A stretch of DNA of 64,000 bases, from positions 2,294,001 to 2,358,000 of the forward strand of contig NC_002678.2 in assembly GCF_000009625.1 (NCBI RefSeq), given 5' to 3'. Origin of the DNA: Mesorhizobium japonicum MAFF 303099. GTDB lineage: Bacteria; Pseudomonadota; Alphaproteobacteria; Rhizobiales; Rhizobiaceae. Shown piece by piece: positions 15,016 through 25,532 of this stretch (its first letter is position 1; the number at the start of each line of letters is the position of its first letter). The position numbers were made by a program, and so were the translations under genes. The notes beneath the pieces are model-generated. The model saw only the letters and a program-made list of their open reading frames with translations. It was not told the DNA's origin and did no database searches.

Positions 15016-16094
15016 TCACCGTTGATGCGTCTTCAACCATCTCAGCACCAGCGCTTCCTCGTCATCGAGACCCTCGATGGGCCGCTTGCGCTTGTTGGCT
15101 TCCGCCATTTCTGCCAGCAGCCGTCCCTGCAACCAGGCCTCGAAAACCTGCGGATGAATATAGCATTTGCGGCAGACGGCGCGGGTATTGCCCAGCCGCT
15201 CGGCCACCGTGTCGATGACGCTGTTCATCACCCGCTTTTGCTGGGCCTGGGCTTCGGGCAGCTCCGTCTGTGCAAACAGCGACGCGGCATGGATGGTGCC
15301 GCCCCAGCTGCGAAAATGCTTGGAGCTGAACGCATCGCCGGCGGCGTCCCTGATGTAGCGGAGCGGATCGGGCGTCTGCTGCCGTCCTCGTCGAGATACT
15401 GGAACAGTTTCTGGCCCGGCAGGTCCTGCGCACCCCGCACGATGCCGGCGATACGGCGATCGACCAGCCTCAGTTTCCATTCCTTGCCGGACTTGCCCTT
15501 GAAGGCGAAGCGTAGGCTCGATCCCTTGATATCGACATGGCGGTCGCGCAACGTTGTCAGGCCGAAGCTCTGGTTGTCGCGTGCATAGGCGGCATTGCCG
15601 ACGCGGATCATCGTGTTGTCGAGCAGCCAGACGACCGCGGCGACGACGCGCTCGAACGGCAGGCCGTGGCGGCGCAAATCGCTGTCTATCGTGCGCCTCA
15701 AGCTGGCCAAGCTTTCGGCGAAGGCAACGAGGCTCGAATATTTGGCACCGTCGCGTTCTTTGGCCCATTGCGGATGATAGCGATACTGCTTGCGCCCCCG
15801 CTGATCCCTGCCGGTCGCCTGGATGTGCCCGTTGGCATCGAGCGAGATCCAGACATCCGTCCAGGCCGGCGGGATGACGATCGCCTCGATACGCGCCCTG
15901 GCGGCATCCGAGACTGCTTTCCCGTCCGGTCCCTTGTAGGAAAATCCCTTGCCTGTCTTCAGACGGCGGATACCGGGCTCCGCATCGCTGACATAGGTCA
16001 GTGCGGCGTGCTCGGCCGCGCTTTGCGCCCCGTTCTTCGGCGCGGCGTCACCGTCGGTTGACCGGCCTGGCGGCAATCCGGATCTCTGCAGCAT
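15016..16094 (-). pseudogene. DNA topoisomerase IB, disrupted by a frameshift
   Basis: The first frame (16094 down to about 15365) encodes the N-terminal and most of the catalytic part of a bacterial topoisomerase IB (YVSDAEPGIRR, YHPQWAKERDGAKY, NTMIRVGN, FKGKSGKEW, LFQYLDEDG). The remainder, with FRSWGGTIHAA and the catalytic tyrosine in CRKCYIHPQVFEAWLQG, continues in another frame to the stop at 15016. At the junction the family expects about four more residues between PIRSA and YIRDAAGD, so a deletion of about 13 bases near 15362-15368 would explain the shift better than a single miscalled base. As sequenced, the product lacks its catalytic Tyr. Start chosen at Met 16094; an upstream frame extends to 16148. 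Confidence 0.75.
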
Positions 16095-16199
16095 GTAAGC
16101 TCCACGCAAATATGCGTAGATAAGCTGCTGACCGACAGCTGGTTCCACGCCCGCGCAAAAGTCGGCTGGCCGCGGTAAGCGAGTGGCGGAACCTTATGA

Positions 16200-17138
16200 C
16201 TACAAGACGCTTTGCAGTTCTATCTTCGGAGCCGACAGCCGCCGTCGCACCGCGAGCTTGAGCCTGTAGCGCAGGCAGCGCCAGGCTTCCGACCGCCGCT
16301 TTGGCGCGGCGGCGGCCACTGCCAGGAAGCGCGCGGCGATGTCCAGGTCGCCGCGCGCATAGTGAACGCGGGCGATCTTGAGGGCGAGAAGCCCCTCCCT
16401 GGTCTTAAGCGCCGAGACCGGGATGCTGCAATCGGTGAGCGTGCGCAATTCCCGGCGCCATTCCAGGAAGCGCCGCACCGGGTTGATTGCAAAGCGGTCG
16501 TCGGAACGGGCTGGCGAAACCTCATAGACCATGACGGGTTGCGGTGTCATGGCCAGCGAAGCTTTGCTCATCAGCCGCGCCCAGAACAGCGTGTCCTCGT
16601 CATAGGCAAGGCCCTTCGGAAACCGTGTATCGCCGATCAGTTGCCGGGATGCCAGCACGCTGCCCACGGCGACGGAGCGTATGTCGCCTTTCACATAGGC
16701 CGAAGCATTTGCCAGGCACGCAGCCTGGTAGCCGTTCGGAATCTTGATCTGGCGATCCTGGCCGTTCACCCGCCGCCGGTAGGCGCCAACGATCATACCG
16801 GCTTTCGGCTGGTTCTCCGCCTGCCGCAGCAGCGCGCGCAATCCGCCCTGAAGATGCAAATCGTCGGCGTCGATCAGATACACCCAGGGATGGAGCGCCT
16901 GCGCCAGCGCCACGTTTCGGGCACCGCCGGCGTTGCGGCATTCGGCCGGCAGCACACGCAGCGGCAAAGCCAATTGCGCCGCTGCCTGCCGTGCGACATC
17001 AGCCGTATTATCAGTCGATGCATCGTCGACAAGCAGGACCTCGCCGATGACCTCGGCCTCGCTGCCAAGCGACGCCAGCGTTGTCGCGATCGTGGCCGCC
17101 GCATTGTAGGCAGGGATGACGACGCTGACCGCTTTCAA
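16200..17138 (-). CDS. Family 2 glycosyltransferase
   Basis: A 312-residue GT-A fold transferase. The N-terminus SVVIPAYNAAATIATTL and VLLVDDASTDNT bind the nucleotide sugar, and YLIDADDLHL contains the DXD-type metal site (near residue 93). The C-terminal 100 residues are Arg-rich and helical without a clear membrane anchor. Substrate cannot be told; such stand-alone genes often serve exopolysaccharide, LPS or capsule assembly. No sugar gene lies beside it, so context adds nothing. Confidence 0.75.
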   Translation of the reverse strand: MKAVSVVIPAYNAAATIATTLASLGSEAEVIGEVLLVDDASTDNTADVARQAAAQLALPLRVLPAECRNAGGARNVALAQALHPWVYLIDADDLHLQGGLRALLRQAENQPKAGMIVGAYRRRVNGQDRQIKIPNGYQAACLANASAYVKGDIRSVAVGSVLASRQLIGDTRFPKGLAYDEDTLFWARLMSKASLAMTPQPVMVYEVSPARSDDRFAINPVRRFLEWRRELRTLTDCSIPVSALKTREGLLALKIARVHYARGDLDIAARFLAVAAAAPKRRSEAWRCLRYRLKLAVRRRLSAPKIELQSVL

Positions 17139-17285
17139 TTACAAGTCCCCGCGCCCGCGCCCATTGGCAGCACAATGGCTGTCCCTCGAAACGAAGAGAG
17201 ATTAGCGGCCCCTTCGATGTTTGAGAAGTCGCTTCGTCCACCCAGAATTGCGGTGGCGGAGCGCTTCGCGCTTTTTAGCTCGCTT

Positions 17286-18170
17286 TCATACCTTCTCGAG
17301 CGCGACCGGAATGACGTCGACAGCCTGCTCGCCGACCTGTCCGCCGGTGGTTTTCAGCACGCCGACGATCGGCGCGACGTCGGAATAGTCGCGGCCGTAG
17401 CCGACGGTGATATGGTCGTTGCTGGCCCGCATGCCGTTGGTCGGGTCGAACTCCTGCCAGCCGGCGTCACGCCCGCACCAGACCTTGACCCAGGCATGCA
17501 TGGCGTCGGCGCCTTCCAGCCGCGGCTTGCCCTTGGGTGGGATGGTGCGCAGGAAGCCGCTGACATAGCCGGCCGGAATGCCGAGCCCGCGCAAGCCCGC
17601 GATCATGATGTGCGAAAAATCCTGGCAGACGCCGCGCTTCAGCTTGAAGGCATCGCTGGCCCGGGTCCGCACCGTGGTCGCCTCGCCGTCATAGGTGAAA
17701 TCGCGATGGATGCGATTGCACAGATTCATCGCCGTACCGGCGGCCGAGGTGCCGACGCTGTCATGCGCATAGGAGGTGATCGCCGCATCGATGCCGGAGT
17801 GAGCGCTTCCCGCCAGAAAATGGTGCGGCGAGGCTGACGCCAGCGACCGCACCGCGGCCAGTTCCTGCCGCAGCCGCCCGATATCGGGCGACACGTCGAG
17901 CCCAGGCTCGGGCCGCGACACCGAAACGCGGGCGCTCATCCTGATGTCGAGCGCGTCATGCGCGTCGCGAAAGGCGATCGAAGTGACGTTGTTGCCGAAA
18001 AAATCCGAGAAATCCGAACGCTCGTTCGGCGCCGGCGTGAATGACAGGGACGCCGCAATGACGCGCTGCACGCCCGATATCGTCGATGGCAGCACGCGGA
18101 TCTGGTGGCGGCCGCCGCCCGCCGCCGCTGCATAATCGTAATGGAGATGAAGCCTGATGTCGTAAAGCAT
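17286..18170 (-). CDS. Transglutaminase-like cysteine protease family protein
   Basis: A 294-residue protein with an N-terminal bacterial transglutaminase N domain (LHLHYDY, HQIRVLPST) and a C-terminal transglutaminase-like core. The catalytic triad is visible: Cys182 in RGVCQDFSHIM, His225 in DAMHAWVKV and Asp242 in QEFDPTNG. No signal peptide is seen, so it is probably cytoplasmic. It is the last gene of a tight three-gene operon (4 bases after the ATP-grasp gene), together with a second, larger transglutaminase. Comparative studies have proposed peptide ligation or trimming for this gene set; the substrate is unknown. Confidence 0.8.
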   Translation of the reverse strand: MLYDIRLHLHYDYAAAAGGGRHQIRVLPSTISGVQRVIAASLSFTPAPNERSDFSDFFGNNVTSIAFRDAHDALDIRMSARVSVSRPEPGLDVSPDIGRLRQELAAVRSLASASPHHFLAGSAHSGIDAAITSYAHDSVGTSAAGTAMNLCNRIHRDFTYDGEATTVRTRASDAFKLKRGVCQDFSHIMIAGLRGLGIPAGYVSGFLRTIPPKGKPRLEGADAMHAWVKVWCGRDAGWQEFDPTNGMRASNDHITVGYGRDYSDVAPIVGVLKTTGGQVGEQAVDVIPVALEKV

Positions 18171-18173
18171 GGA

Positions 18174-20585
18174 CTAGCCGAAATAGGCTTTGGCGAGACT
18201 GTTGTAGAGACCGCCGATTTCATAGGCGAGTTCGTCCAGCGCCTTTGCCGTCATGTCCGAAGGCTCCTTGATGGCTATGGCCGTGTTGAGCTGCAGGATC
18301 TCCTTCGCCGCCGGCGACATGTGCCCCTCGCCGCCGACCGACGGCAACAGGCCGATCTCGGCCTTCAGCCTTTCCAGCTGGAACAGGATCGAGCGCGGAT
18401 TGAGCGGATCGAGCGCCAGAAGATCGATCACCGTGCGCCGGCCGGCCTGCACCGGATACTGCCGGCGATGGGTCATGACGCTGTCGCCGATCTCCAGCAT
18501 CATGTCGAGCGCGCCATCCGGCGCCTTGGGGTCGGTCAGCCGGGACAGCGTGCGGGCGATCTGGATGCCGCGCTCCAGCCGCCGGCCGATCTCGAGGAAA
18601 CGCCAGCCGGCGAAGCGGTACATGTTCTCGTGCAGCAGGCCGGAAAAGCCGGCGAGCTTGCGCAGGATGACGGTCATTGCCCGTGTCGCGTCGTCGCCCG
18701 GCGCCACCGTCTTGGCGAACTGATGGATGGTCTTCGACAGGTCCTTCAGCGCCAGCCAGCCGTCGGGCGAGAAGCGGTCGCGGATCTGTCCGGCGCTGTA
18801 GACGGCACTGTCGAGCGTGCCGATCAGCCCCAACGGGATCGCCGTCTCGACGTCGATGCCGAACGGCTCGAGATAGTCCCTGATGTCGGCCAGCAACGGC
18901 ATGTCCGGGTCGGAGGTTTCGGCCAGCCGCACATGATAGGCGCGCAGGATGCGCACCGTGTCTTCCGAACGCTCGATATAGCGGCCGAGCCAGGTGAGGT
19001 TCTCCGCAGCGCGGCTGGGCAGGCTGCCCGGTCTGGTGCGGGTGAAGCTGTCGCCCTCTTGCGGCAGCAGCGTCTCGCGCTCGACGGGCCTGTCGCTGAC
19101 CACCCAGACGTCAGCCGCCTGGCCGCCGCGCTGCATGGCGATCGCCGTCGGGTCGAGCGACAGGCCGACGCGGGCAAACCCGCCCGGCATCACCGTCCAG
19201 CCCTCGGGCGTGCGCGCCAGATAGACGCGCAGGCTCGCCGGCCGCGGCTCCAACCAGCCGCCGACAAAGACCGGTGTGGTCGACAGCGTCACCGCTTCCT
19301 GACCGACGAAGGCGCCGCCATCGCGTTCGATGCGCGCCACCAGCTCGGCCCGCTCCCCGGCCGACAGCGTCGAGCCGAGCGTGGTCTGGCCATCATCCTC
19401 GAAGGCAAGTCTCGTCGACAGCGCCGGGCCGACCACCATGCGATCGATATTGGCAAGCACATGGGCGCGTTCGCTCGCCTGCCCGCACCACCATGTCGCG
19501 ACGCTCGGCAAGAGCAGCTCCTCGCCACGCAATTCGCGTGCGATCTTGGGCAGGAAGGCGAGCAGCGCCCGTGTTTCCATCAGCCCTGATCCCAGCGCAT
19601 TGACGGTGGCAACCGCGCCCTGGCGGATCGCCTCGACCAGCCCCGGCGTGCCGATCTGCGAATCCGAGCGCAACTCGAGCGGATCGGCGAAGGCCGCGTC
19701 GAGACGTCGCCACAACACGCTGATCGGCATGAGGCCGGAAACGGTGCGCACCATCAGCCTGCCGCCGGAAACGGTCAGGTCCTCCCCTTCGAGCAGCATG
19801 ATGCCCAGATAGCGGGCGATATAGGCGTGTTCATAGTAGGTTTCGTTGAGCGGCCCCGGCGTCAAAATGGCGACGCGGCCGTCGCTTTCCCTGGCCATGC
19901 CGATCAGCGCATCGCGGAAACGGCGAAAGAAGCCGGCGAGCCGATGCACATGCATCTCGCCATAGATATCGGACAGCGCGCGCGTCGTGGCGACGCGGTT
20001 CTCCAGGGCGAAGCCGGCGCCCGACGGCGCTTGCGTACGGTCGCCCAGCACCCACCACTGGCCGTCAGGCCCACGGCCGAGCTCGAAGGCACAGAAATGC
20101 AGGTAATGGCCGCCGGCCGGCGTGGTGCCCACGACAGGGCGCAAATATTCGGGGCTGGCGGCGATCAATCCAGCCGGCAGGATGCCTTTTTCGATCAGGC
20201 GGTTTGGCCCATAAATATCGGCGATGGTTTCCTCGAACAGCTCGGCGCGCTGAACGAGCCCGGCGCTGATCGCGGCCCATTCGTTGTCTTCGATGAGCAG
20301 CGGCACATGCGCCAGCGGCCATTCGCGCTCATTGGCGCCGGCCTTGTCATAGACGCGGTAATAGACGCCGGCGTCGCGCAGATACTGGTCGGCGCGAGCA
20401 AAACGCTGGCCGAGCTTCTCGGCACCGAGATCGTCGAGCGCCTCGATGAAATGCTTCCAGACCGGACGGGGATTGCCTGCGGCGTCGACCATCTCGTCGA
20501 CGACGCCGTCGATCGGCTGGTAGTGCTCCAGCAGGCTATGGATCTGCGGCTTGCCGCGTATCCTCTTGTGATTCCCCTTTGCCAT
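18174..20585 (-). CDS. Circularly permuted ATP-grasp protein fused to an alpha-E domain
   Basis: An 803-residue protein. The N-terminal part (about 1-480) is the circularly permuted type 2 ATP-grasp domain, with HFCAFELGRGPDGQWWVLGDRTQAPSG in pieces such as WVLGDRTQAPSG, ILTPGPLNETYYEHAYIAR and LSTTPVFVGGWLEPRP. The C-terminal part (about 490-803) is the alpha-E helical domain (RAAENLTWLGRYIERSEDTVR, ALDPLNPRSILFQLERL). In many bacteria the two parts are separate genes; here they are fused. ATP-grasp enzymes join carboxylates to amines, so together with the flanking transglutaminases a peptide-like bond is likely made and cut. The gene is 6 bases from its upstream neighbour. Confidence 0.82.
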   Translation of the reverse strand: MAKGNHKRIRGKPQIHSLLEHYQPIDGVVDEMVDAAGNPRPVWKHFIEALDDLGAEKLGQRFARADQYLRDAGVYYRVYDKAGANEREWPLAHVPLLIEDNEWAAISAGLVQRAELFEETIADIYGPNRLIEKGILPAGLIAASPEYLRPVVGTTPAGGHYLHFCAFELGRGPDGQWWVLGDRTQAPSGAGFALENRVATTRALSDIYGEMHVHRLAGFFRRFRDALIGMARESDGRVAILTPGPLNETYYEHAYIARYLGIMLLEGEDLTVSGGRLMVRTVSGLMPISVLWRRLDAAFADPLELRSDSQIGTPGLVEAIRQGAVATVNALGSGLMETRALLAFLPKIARELRGEELLLPSVATWWCGQASERAHVLANIDRMVVGPALSTRLAFEDDGQTTLGSTLSAGERAELVARIERDGGAFVGQEAVTLSTTPVFVGGWLEPRPASLRVYLARTPEGWTVMPGGFARVGLSLDPTAIAMQRGGQAADVWVVSDRPVERETLLPQEGDSFTRTRPGSLPSRAAENLTWLGRYIERSEDTVRILRAYHVRLAETSDPDMPLLADIRDYLEPFGIDVETAIPLGLIGTLDSAVYSAGQIRDRFSPDGWLALKDLSKTIHQFAKTVAPGDDATRAMTVILRKLAGFSGLLHENMYRFAGWRFLEIGRRLERGIQIARTLSRLTDPKAPDGALDMMLEIGDSVMTHRRQYPVQAGRRTVIDLLALDPLNPRSILFQLERLKAEIGLLPSVGGEGHMSPAAKEILQLNTAIAIKEPSDMTAKALDELAYEIGGLYNSLAKAYFG

Positions 20586-20591
20586 CGCTGA

Positions 20592-23500
20592 TCAGAGTCT
20601 TGCCGGCCGCCTGAGGTCAAGGGTCATCGGGAAATCTTCCGCCGGTTGTTCCTCGCGCAGCACATAGGCCGATGGTGTATGGCCGCGCGGTTCGAAGCGG
20701 GCGAGCCGCCGCGCTTCCGCCTCGTTGCCGTTGACCGGGAAGGTGTCGTAGTTGCGGCCGCCGGGATGCGCGACATGGTAGACGCAGCCGCCGATCGCCC
20801 GGCCTGACCAGCGGTCATAGATGTCGAACACCAGCGGTGTGTTGACCGGCAGCGCCGGATGCAGGCCCGAAGCCGGCTGCCAGGCCTTGAAGCGCACGCC
20901 CGCCACCGCGACTTCACGGTTATCGGTCACCTTCATCGGCACGATGCGCCCGTTGCAGACGATGGCATGGCGTTCCGGGTTGAGGCCTTCGGTCTTGACC
21001 TGCAGCCGCTCGACCGAGGAATCGACGAAGCGCACGGTGCCGCCGATGGCGCCCTGCTCGCCCATGACATGCCATGGCTCCAGCGCCTGCCGCAGTTCCA
21101 GCTTGATGCCAGAATGCTGGACTTCGCCGCAGAACGGGAAACGGAATTCGAGCTGCGCGTCGAACCATTCGGGACGGAACTCGAAGCCGTTGAGCTTGAG
21201 GTCGTCGAGCACATCGAGGAAGTCCGCCCAGAGATGATGCGGCAGCATGAAACGGTCGTGCAGCGAAGTGCCCCAGCGTACGAAGCGGCCGTCGAGCGGG
21301 TTTTTCCACGCACGTGCGATAATGGCGCGAACTAGCAGTTGCTGCGCCAGGCTCATGCGCGCATTGGGCGGCATCTCGAAGCCGCGGAATTCGACCAGTC
21401 CCAGCCGCCCGGTCGGGCCATCCGGCGAAAACAGCTTGTCGATGCAGATTTCCGAGCGGTGCGTGTTGCCGGTGACGTCGGTCAGCAAATTGCGGAACAG
21501 CCGGTCGACCAGCCACGGCAGCGGTGCATTGCCTTGATCCGGATGCGGCACCTGCGCCATGGCGATTTCGAGTTCGTAAAGCGAATCGTGGCGCGCCTCG
21601 TCGAAGCGCGGCGCCTGGCTGGTCGGGCCGATGAACAGGCCGGAGAACAGATAGGACAGCGACGGATGCCGCTGCCATTGCAGCACCAGGCTCTTCAACA
21701 GATCAGGCCGGCGCAGGAACGGGCTGTCATTGGGCGTAGCGCCGCCGACCACGACATGGTTGCCGCCGCCGGTGCCGGTGTGGCGGCCATCGATCATGAA
21801 CTTGTCGGCGCCAAGCCGCGTCAGCCGCGCTTCCTCATAGATTGCCGTGGTCGTCGCCACGCAATCCTGCCAGTTGGAAGCCGGATGGATGTTGACCTCG
21901 ATGACGCCGGGGTCGGGCGCCACGCGGATGACGTTGAGGCGCGGATCATGCGGCGGCCCATAACCCTCGATATGCACGGGAAGACCGATGGCACGCGCCG
22001 CATTCTCGGAGGCGGCGACCAGTTCGAGATAATCCTCCAGCGCCTCAACCGGCGGCATGAACACACACAGCCGCCCATCGCGCGGCTCGACGGAGAGTGC
22101 GGTGCGCACCGCGCCGCCGATCTCGGTGATCTCCTGTTCGACCCGGTCCTGCTGGCCGGTCGCGGCGGTGAACGACGCCGCCTGCTGCCGCCGCGCCATC
22201 TCGTCGGCGCCTTCAAGCTCGGCCGGCGCCGGAGTGGGCAGGATCGCTTCACGCGCCGGCAGCGGGCCGCGCGGCAGCGACGGGTCGACCGGCACGATAT
22301 AGGGGAACTGCGCCGGCGGCACATAGGGCAGCGTGCCCAGGGGCAAGCGGTAGCCGACCGGTGAATCGCCCGGTACCAGGAACAGCCGCCCACGTCGTGT
22401 CTTCCATTTTTCCGAACGCCAGCGCGGTCCTGACGCCTGGCTGTTCCAGCGCTGCACGGGCAGCACGTAGCCGGACGGCTTGGTCAGCCCGCGCTCGAAC
22501 ACTCTTGCCATGCGGCTGCGTTCTTCCGGGTCTTCCAGCTTGGAATTCGACGGATCGACATTTTCCGGCAGCTTGCCTTCCTTGAGCAGCCATTCGGCCG
22601 GATCCTCATAGGCTTCGCTGACCATGGCCTTGTCGATGCCGAGCTCGCCGGCAATCGCCGTGAGCAGGCTTTCGGCCTGTTTCGGGCCGACATCCGCCGA
22701 ACTCTTCTCCCGCGCGATCAGCGACGGATCGCTCCACACGGGCTGGCCATCGGCACGCCAGTAGAGCGAGAAGGTCCAGCGCGGCAGGCTTTCGCCCGGA
22801 TACCATTTGCCCTGGCCGTAGTGGAGGAAGCCGCCCGGCGCGAAGCGCTCGCGCAGCCTGCGGATCAGCGCATCGGCCTTTTCACGCTTGGTCGGCCCAA
22901 CAGCGGCGGTGTTCCACTCGGCGGACTCGAAATCATCGATCGACACGAAGGTCGGCTCGCCGCCCATCGTCAGCCGCACGTCGCCTTCGCCAAGTGCCGC
23001 ATCGACCTTGTTACCGAGCGCATCGAGCGCCTGCCAGCTTTCGTCGGAGAACGGCTTGGTGATGCGCGGATGCTCGGCGATGCGGTCGACCCGCATGTCG
23101 AAGCCGAACTCGACATTGGCAAAGCTCGCCATGCCGGAAATCGGCGCGGCATTGCGGAAATGCGGGGTTGCGGCAAGCGGCACATGGCTCTCGCCGGTGA
23201 GCAGACCAGAAGTCGGGTCGAAGCCGATCCAGCCGGCGCCTGGCAGATAGACCTCGCACCAGGCATGCAGATCGGTGAAATCGACCGATGTGCCGGCCGG
23301 ACCGTCCAGCGCGACGAGATCAGGCTTCAGCTGGATCAGGTAGCCGGAGACGAAGCGCGCGGCGATGCCAAGATTGCGCAGGATCTGCACCAGCAGCCAG
23401 CTCGAATCCCGGCATGAGCCCTTGCCGGCGGAGAGCGTTTCCTCCGGCGAGAACACGCCGGTCTCCATCCGCACGATATAGGCGATCTCGCGCTGCAGCC

Positions 23501-23951
23501 GCGCATTCAGGTCGACGAGGAAATTGACGGTGTTTTTCGCGCTGGTGTCGATGGTTCTCAGGAAGGCCGAAAGCAGCGGCCCCGTCGGCTCAGGTGTCCG
23601 GTAGATAGCGAGATCGTCTCTGATCTCTTCCGGATATTCGAACGGAAACGTCTCGGCCGACGGCTCGACGAAGAAATCGAACGGATTGTAGACCGTCATG
23701 TCGGCGACGAGGTCGACCTCTATCTTCAATTCCGTCACCGGTTCGGGGAAGACGAAGCGGGCGAGGAAGTTGCCGTAGGGATCCTGCTGCAGATTGACGA
23801 AATGGTTCGCCGGCTCGACCTTGAGCGAATGGCTCAACACCTTTGTCCGGGAATGCGGCGCCGGCTGCAGCCTGATGATCTGAGGCCCGAGAACCACCGG
23901 CCGGTCGTATTTGTAGTGGGTCAGATGGTAGACGGCTGCCAGAATTGCCAT
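20592..23951 (-). CDS. Large transglutaminase/DUF2126 protein
   Basis: A 1119-residue protein, first gene of the transglutaminase/ATP-grasp operon. The N-terminal 290 residues hold a transglutaminase core: Cys in [20 protein letters not shown], His in [12 protein letters not shown] and Asp in [12 protein letters not shown]. The rest is the DUF2126 region ([55 protein letters not shown]), which resembles a glutamine-synthetase/ATP-grasp-like amide-forming fold in published comparisons. No signal peptide is present. The size and architecture are those of family members in other proteobacteria. Biological substrate unknown. Confidence 0.82.
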   Translation of the reverse strand: MAILAAVYHLTHYKYDRPVVLGPQIIRLQPAPHSRTKVLSHSLKVEPANHFVNLQQDPYGNFLARFVFPEPVTELKIEVDLVADMTVYNPFDFFVEPSAETFPFEYPEEIRDDLAIYRTPEPTGPLLSAFLRTIDTSAKNTVNFLVDLNARLQREIAYIVRMETGVFSPEETLSAGKGSCRDSSWLLVQILRNLGIAARFVSGYLIQLKPDLVALDGPAGTSVDFTDLHAWCEVYLPGAGWIGFDPTSGLLTGESHVPLAATPHFRNAAPISGMASFANVEFGFDMRVDRIAEHPRITKPFSDESWQALDALGNKVDAALGEGDVRLTMGGEPTFVSIDDFESAEWNTAAVGPTKREKADALIRRLRERFAPGGFLHYGQGKWYPGESLPRWTFSLYWRADGQPVWSDPSLIAREKSSADVGPKQAESLLTAIAGELGIDKAMVSEAYEDPAEWLLKEGKLPENVDPSNSKLEDPEERSRMARVFERGLTKPSGYVLPVQRWNSQASGPRWRSEKWKTRRGRLFLVPGDSPVGYRLPLGTLPYVPPAQFPYIVPVDPSLPRGPLPAREAILPTPAPAELEGADEMARRQQAASFTAATGQQDRVEQEITEIGGAVRTALSVEPRDGRLCVFMPPVEALEDYLELVAASENAARAIGLPVHIEGYGPPHDPRLNVIRVAPDPGVIEVNIHPASNWQDCVATTTAIYEEARLTRLGADKFMIDGRHTGTGGGNHVVVGGATPNDSPFLRRPDLLKSLVLQWQRHPSLSYLFSGLFIGPTSQAPRFDEARHDSLYELEIAMAQVPHPDQGNAPLPWLVDRLFRNLLTDVTGNTHRSEICIDKLFSPDGPTGRLGLVEFRGFEMPPNARMSLAQQLLVRAIIARAWKNPLDGRFVRWGTSLHDRFMLPHHLWADFLDVLDDLKLNGFEFRPEWFDAQLEFRFPFCGEVQHSGIKLELRQALEPWHVMGEQGAIGGTVRFVDSSVERLQVKTEGLNPERHAIVCNGRIVPMKVTDNREVAVAGVRFKAWQPASGLHPALPVNTPLVFDIYDRWSGRAIGGCVYHVAHPGGRNYDTFPVNGNEAEARRLARFEPRGHTPSAYVLREEQPAEDFPMTLDLRRPARL

Positions 23952-24078
23952 GGGGCCCCGGAGATCGGCGTTTCAAACGAATTCGCCGAACCCTGACACA
24001 TTTGCTGGCCATTCTCCAAGCACAGATGTTGCGGTGCACCTAATTTAAGCAGCCGAGGCCAGCTTGAGGTGTGTTGAG

Positions 24079-24222
24079 ATTCAGGTCAGGCCGAGTCGAG
24101 AATGGTGGCTTCCGAGAACCGGAGCGGAGCGTACTTTTGGGTACGGGAGCTCAGTTCTACTGCGACGCAGTAGAACGGGGAAGCGCAGGAAGCCGCCATT
24201 CGCAGGCCGGCCTCACCTGAAT
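24079..24222. repeat. Intergenic palindromic mosaic repeat (RIME-like)
   Basis: Terminal inverted repeats ATTCAGGTCAGGCC (24079-24092) and GGCCTCACCTGAAT (24209-24222) differ at one base. Inside are an inner pair GAATGGTGGCTTCC (24100-24113)/GGAAGCCGCCATTC (24188-24201) and a perfect hairpin with 11-bp arms (24154-24176, GTTCTACTGCG...). It resembles Rhizobiales intergenic mosaic elements. It fills most of the space between the end of gcdH and the start of the large transglutaminase gene and could act as a transcript end or mRNA stabiliser. It differs in sequence from the element in nasA. Confidence 0.7.
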
Positions 24223-24233
24223 ATCGGCACAGC

Positions 24234-25430
24234 TTAAAAGAACGCCTGGATACCCGTCTGCGCCCGTCCGAGGATCAGCGCGTGCACGTCATGCGTGCCT
24301 TCATAGGTGTTGACCGTCTCCAAATTCTGCGCGTGGCGCATGACGTGGTAGCCGATCTGGATGCCGTTGCCGCCATGCATGTCGCGGGCCTGGCGGGCGA
24401 TGTCGAGCGCCTTGCCGCAATTGTTGCGCTTGACGATCGAGATCATCTCCGGCGCCATCTTGCCTGCATCGAGCAGTCGCCCGACGCGCAAGGATGCCTG
24501 AAGCCCGAGCGCGATCTCGGTCTGCATGTCGGCAAGCTTCTTCTGGTAAAGCTGCGTGCCGGCCAGCGGCTTGCCGAACTGCTTGCGGTCGAGACCATAC
24601 TGGCGGGCGCGGTGCCAGCAATCTTCCGCCGCACCCATCGAGCCCCAGGAGATGCCATAGCGAGCCCGGTTGAGACAGCCGAACGGGCCGCCAAGGCCCT
24701 TGGCGTTGGGCAGCAGCGCGTCCTCGCCGACCTCGACGCCTTCCATCACCACTTCACCGGTGATCGACGCGCGCAACGACAGCTTGCCGCCGATCTTCGG
24801 CGCCGACAGCCCCTTCATGCCCTTTTCCAACACGAAACCACGGATCTCGTCCTTGCCGGTCTCGCCTTTCAGCTTGGCCCAGACGACGAAGACGTCGGCG
24901 ATCGGCGCGTTGGAAATCCACATCTTGGAGCCGCTGAGCTTGTAGCCGTTCGCGGTCTTCTCGGCGCGCGTCTTCATGCCGCCCGGGTCCGAGCCGGCAT
25001 CCGGCTCGGTCAGGCCGAAACAGCCGATCCACTCGCCGCTGGCGAGCTTGGGCAGATATTTCTTGCGCTGTTCGTCCGAGCCATAGGCGTGGATCGGATA
25101 CATCACCAGCGACGACTGCACCGACATCATCGAGCGATAGCCGGAATCGACGCGTTCGACTTCCCGCGCGACCAGCCCGTAGGTCACATAGTTGGCGCCG
25201 AGGCCGCCATACTCTTCCGGGATGGTAATGCCGAGCAGGCCGGCCTCACCCATCTCACGAAAGATGCCGGCATCAGTCTTTTCATTGAGATAGGCATCCT
25301 CGATGCGCGGCGCGAGCTTGTCGGCGGCGAAGGCCGCCGCGCCGTCGCGCACCATGCGCTCTTCTTCCGAAAGCTGGTCCTCGATCAGGAACGGGTCTTC
25401 CCACACGAATGCATTCTTGTCGGCGGCCAT
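24234..25430 (-). CDS. gcdH: Glutaryl-CoA dehydrogenase
   Basis: A 398-residue FAD acyl-CoA dehydrogenase. Motifs include [19 protein letters not shown] (FAD/substrate loop), [17 protein letters not shown], the [22 protein letters not shown] helix in pieces such as [13 protein letters not shown] and, near the C-terminus, the catalytic base in [17 protein letters not shown]. The YGISWG and TYEGTHD combination is characteristic of glutaryl-CoA dehydrogenases, which oxidise and decarboxylate glutaryl-CoA to crotonyl-CoA in lysine and tryptophan breakdown. A LysR regulator is transcribed divergently from a 102-bp shared spacer, the arrangement seen for gcdH in other proteobacteria. Confidence 0.88.
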   Translation of the reverse strand: MAADKNAFVWEDPFLIEDQLSEEERMVRDGAAAFAADKLAPRIEDAYLNEKTDAGIFREMGEAGLLGITIPEEYGGLGANYVTYGLVAREVERVDSGYRSMMSVQSSLVMYPIHAYGSDEQRKKYLPKLASGEWIGCFGLTEPDAGSDPGGMKTRAEKTANGYKLSGSKMWISNAPIADVFVVWAKLKGETGKDEIRGFVLEKGMKGLSAPKIGGKLSLRASITGEVVMEGVEVGEDALLPNAKGLGGPFGCLNRARYGISWGSMGAAEDCWHRARQYGLDRKQFGKPLAGTQLYQKKLADMQTEIALGLQASLRVGRLLDAGKMAPEMISIVKRNNCGKALDIARQARDMHGGNGIQIGYHVMRHAQNLETVNTYEGTHDVHALILGRAQTGIQAFF

Positions 25431-25532
25431 GGCAATCGGTCCTCAAACGGGATGAAGCCCGGCTTATCGGCCCGCGGCCTAAAAAAATCAAACGAAATTG
25501 CTTCACGGATCAATGAGCGTTAGGAATAGATC

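Noticed and set aside
16212..17837. A 541-codon plus-strand frame opposite the glycosyltransferase and transglutaminase
   Set aside because: Antisense to two clear genes, Arg/His-rich composition without motifs; a shadow frame.
17286..23951. Calling the transglutaminase operon a natural-product gene cluster
   Set aside because: No carrier protein, tailoring enzyme or exporter is present, and the gene set is common in ordinary proteobacterial genomes.
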